Below are positions 62,479 to 64,000 of a stretch of DNA of 64,000 bases, in pieces (positions within the stretch are counted from its first letter, which is position 1; every line of letters begins with the position of its first letter). The notes below the pieces were generated by a model. That model worked only from the letters and a program-made list of their open reading frames with translations, did not search any database and was not told the origin of the DNA. This DNA is from Glossina fuscipes (lineage: Eukaryota; Arthropoda; Insecta; Diptera; Glossinidae), in contig NW_023998415.1 in NCBI RefSeq assembly GCF_014805625.2, forward strand, positions 5,677,862 to 5,741,861. Reading direction: 5' to 3'. Both the position numbers and the translations under genes were made by a program.

Positions 62479-63162
62479 TAAGGCGTTTGCAAAAATTTCA
62501 TTTGAATTTCATATTTTCATTTGAAAAAGGCATTTATTGAGAGAAATTTTAACAACATACATTAAATCAAAATCTTTTCCATTATTTCCTATAAGATTTT
62601 ACCATATTTCTGACAACGTGGCGTTATCGTGTCGAAAGAATTTATATTGGTTTGACAGCGATCCAGCCAGCGACCCATTTTCTCCTTTCTTCAACTTTCC
62701 GGAGCCGCACGCCAGCCACTCTATGCTGCACTGATCTGAACAAATGGTGATTAGAGGATGCCATGTCTGACGAGTACATTGGGTGTGGCAGAACTTCCCA
62801 TTCAAGCTGCAGCAGTGTATCCTGGACAACTCTTGTAACAAGTGGCCAAAAAACGGTGTTTTCAGTCAATTCGTGTCGCCACTTTTCAATCCTTGGAACC
62901 CAAATCGACAATTGCGATATGATGGAGCAGCATCACTATAAGCCTCTGAACGTGTTTCATGGGATTCGGCACCAGATTTTTACAAATAAACAATGAAAGT
63001 AACGAATTTGGAAGAAGAAGAATTTTAAGCGGTGCATGATTAGCGTCGGCATACGCTGAGTAAACCAATAAAATTAAATGGGAAATAGTTATTTTATGCA
63101 GAGGAAACTCAACAATTTTTTATATGTAGAGGTCACTGATCGAAATATTTGCAAACACCTAA
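62479..63162 (-). mobile_element. Internally deleted mariner with both TIRs and TA duplication
   Basis: The left end TAAGGCGTTTGCAAAAATTTC and the right end, read inverted, TTAGGTGTTTGCAAATATTTC agree at 18 of 21 positions, and TA flanks both sides (62477-62478, 63163-63164). Inside, on the minus strand, an N-terminal part (about 63060-62890) jumps from a HELTENT block straight to VVQDTLLQLEWEVLPHP and SSDMASSNHHLF (62870-62740). The central region with the first two catalytic Asp residues is therefore gone, and the third is Asn. Homologous to the remnant at 5247-6221. Non-autonomous. Confidence 0.85.
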
Positions 63163-63439
63163 TATGTGTATTTATATATGTATGTATATATGATATTGCC
63201 TTGAAATTATGCATCACCAAATCAGTTCATCGCATTACAAACCATATTCCATTTGAGTATTTCTTTAAGTATACGATGGTTTAAAATGCTTTCTATACAC
63301 AATTTTGGCATTATTATGGTATACGTTAAATGTTGAAAAAAAAGCTACGAAACATTCGCCGAAGGTATATTTCTGGAATGTAATGTAGAAGAAGCTATAA
63401 TGAATTTTGCAATACATTATATACGTATATCAAATCAAA

Positions 63440-63920
63440 CCACCACTGAATGACGGGGGCATACTCTTTTTTTTTTGTCACACCCGAAAGGAAGCTTCAG
63501 AGAACGTATAAAGTATATATATATACTTGATAAATATGAAATTCTGAGTTTATTTAGTCATGCCCGTCCGTGTATGTGTTTGTATGTCTGGGTCGTGCGT
63601 GTTGTCGACACTCTCCTGGTCGCGAAAATGAACTCTGAACTTCAAATTTAGGATAAAATATTGGAAGGTAGTGCGCGTGGATTGTTATTGCAAATGGGCC
63701 AAATTGATTAGGGCAGAAGCCCGGAGTGGCGCATAAACTGAATGCAACTCCGTTTTTCTTAACAAAAATTGGTAGGTTTTTGCTTGTTACTCAGAAATTC
63801 CAAAAGTTACAAGACTGATATGGTCCACATTTACTTTATGAAACACTCTACTCTTTACGTGCAAGAAAGGGAAAAAATCACGCCACGCCAGGCCACGCCA
63901 ACACAAAGTTACAAGTAATT
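63440..63920 (-). repeat. Family-2 repeat, partial, inverted
   Basis: On the minus strand one reads GGAAGCTTCCTTTCGGGTGTG-type text (end block), a GTCY/GACR region near 63560-63580 and a CAATTTGGCCCATTTGC block near 63690-63715, in the order of the other family-2 copies. Its start lies near 63920. Confidence 0.55.
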
Positions 63921-64000
63921 AAATTTTATTTTTTTCACGTTTCTGCCGTTGTTTGCTTATTTATCATCATCAGGTAAACAAGACAGAATGTTTAAAACTA

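Overview
The window is nuclear DNA of a higher fly (Diptera, Brachycera), most likely a calyptrate such as Glossina or a blowfly/house-fly relative. The evidence is: AT-rich DNA full of simple repeats; many introns of about 55-70 nt with GT...AG ends; insect-type housekeeping proteins; mariner copies; and many copies of a calyptrate-style interspersed repeat whose end reads AACAAGnAAGAA plus a short hairpin plus ATACCC, with inner GTCT/GTCC (GACR) runs. The species cannot be fixed from the sequence alone.

Layout. Positions 1-36,400 are gene-poor: I recognise no exon there, only decayed mobile DNA (two mariner-type remnants, two non-LTR reverse-transcriptase fragments, one well-preserved tRNA-derived SINE with a perfect 14-bp target duplication, and many copies of two related hairpin-ended repeat families) and microsatellites. 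Positions 36,401-47,898 (+) hold the last four exons of a gene for a ten-cysteine, probably secreted protein; its 5' part was not found. A 9.3-kb intron full of repeats splits it.

Positions 49,899-62,018 are gene-dense and carry four housekeeping genes with complete splice models except where noted. EFL1, the ribosome-maturation GTPase (-), lacks a recognisable last exon. Cytosolic tyrosyl-tRNA synthetase (+) diverges from EFL1 across a 967-bp shared promoter region. Mitochondrial glutamyl-tRNA synthetase (-) converges on TyrRS. Serinc, a multi-pass membrane protein (+), diverges from the mitochondrial synthetase. Three of the four serve translation: ribosome 60S maturation, cytosolic Tyr charging and mitochondrial Glu charging. 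This may be chance clustering; shared divergent promoters are the only sequence sign of joint regulation.

Positions 62,019-64,000 hold an internally deleted mariner with both inverted repeats and TA duplications, and a partial copy of the second repeat family.

Exon borders were set by hand from splice consensus, reading phase and family resemblance. All exon phases in the four housekeeping genes add up. No alignment, RNA or database evidence was available.
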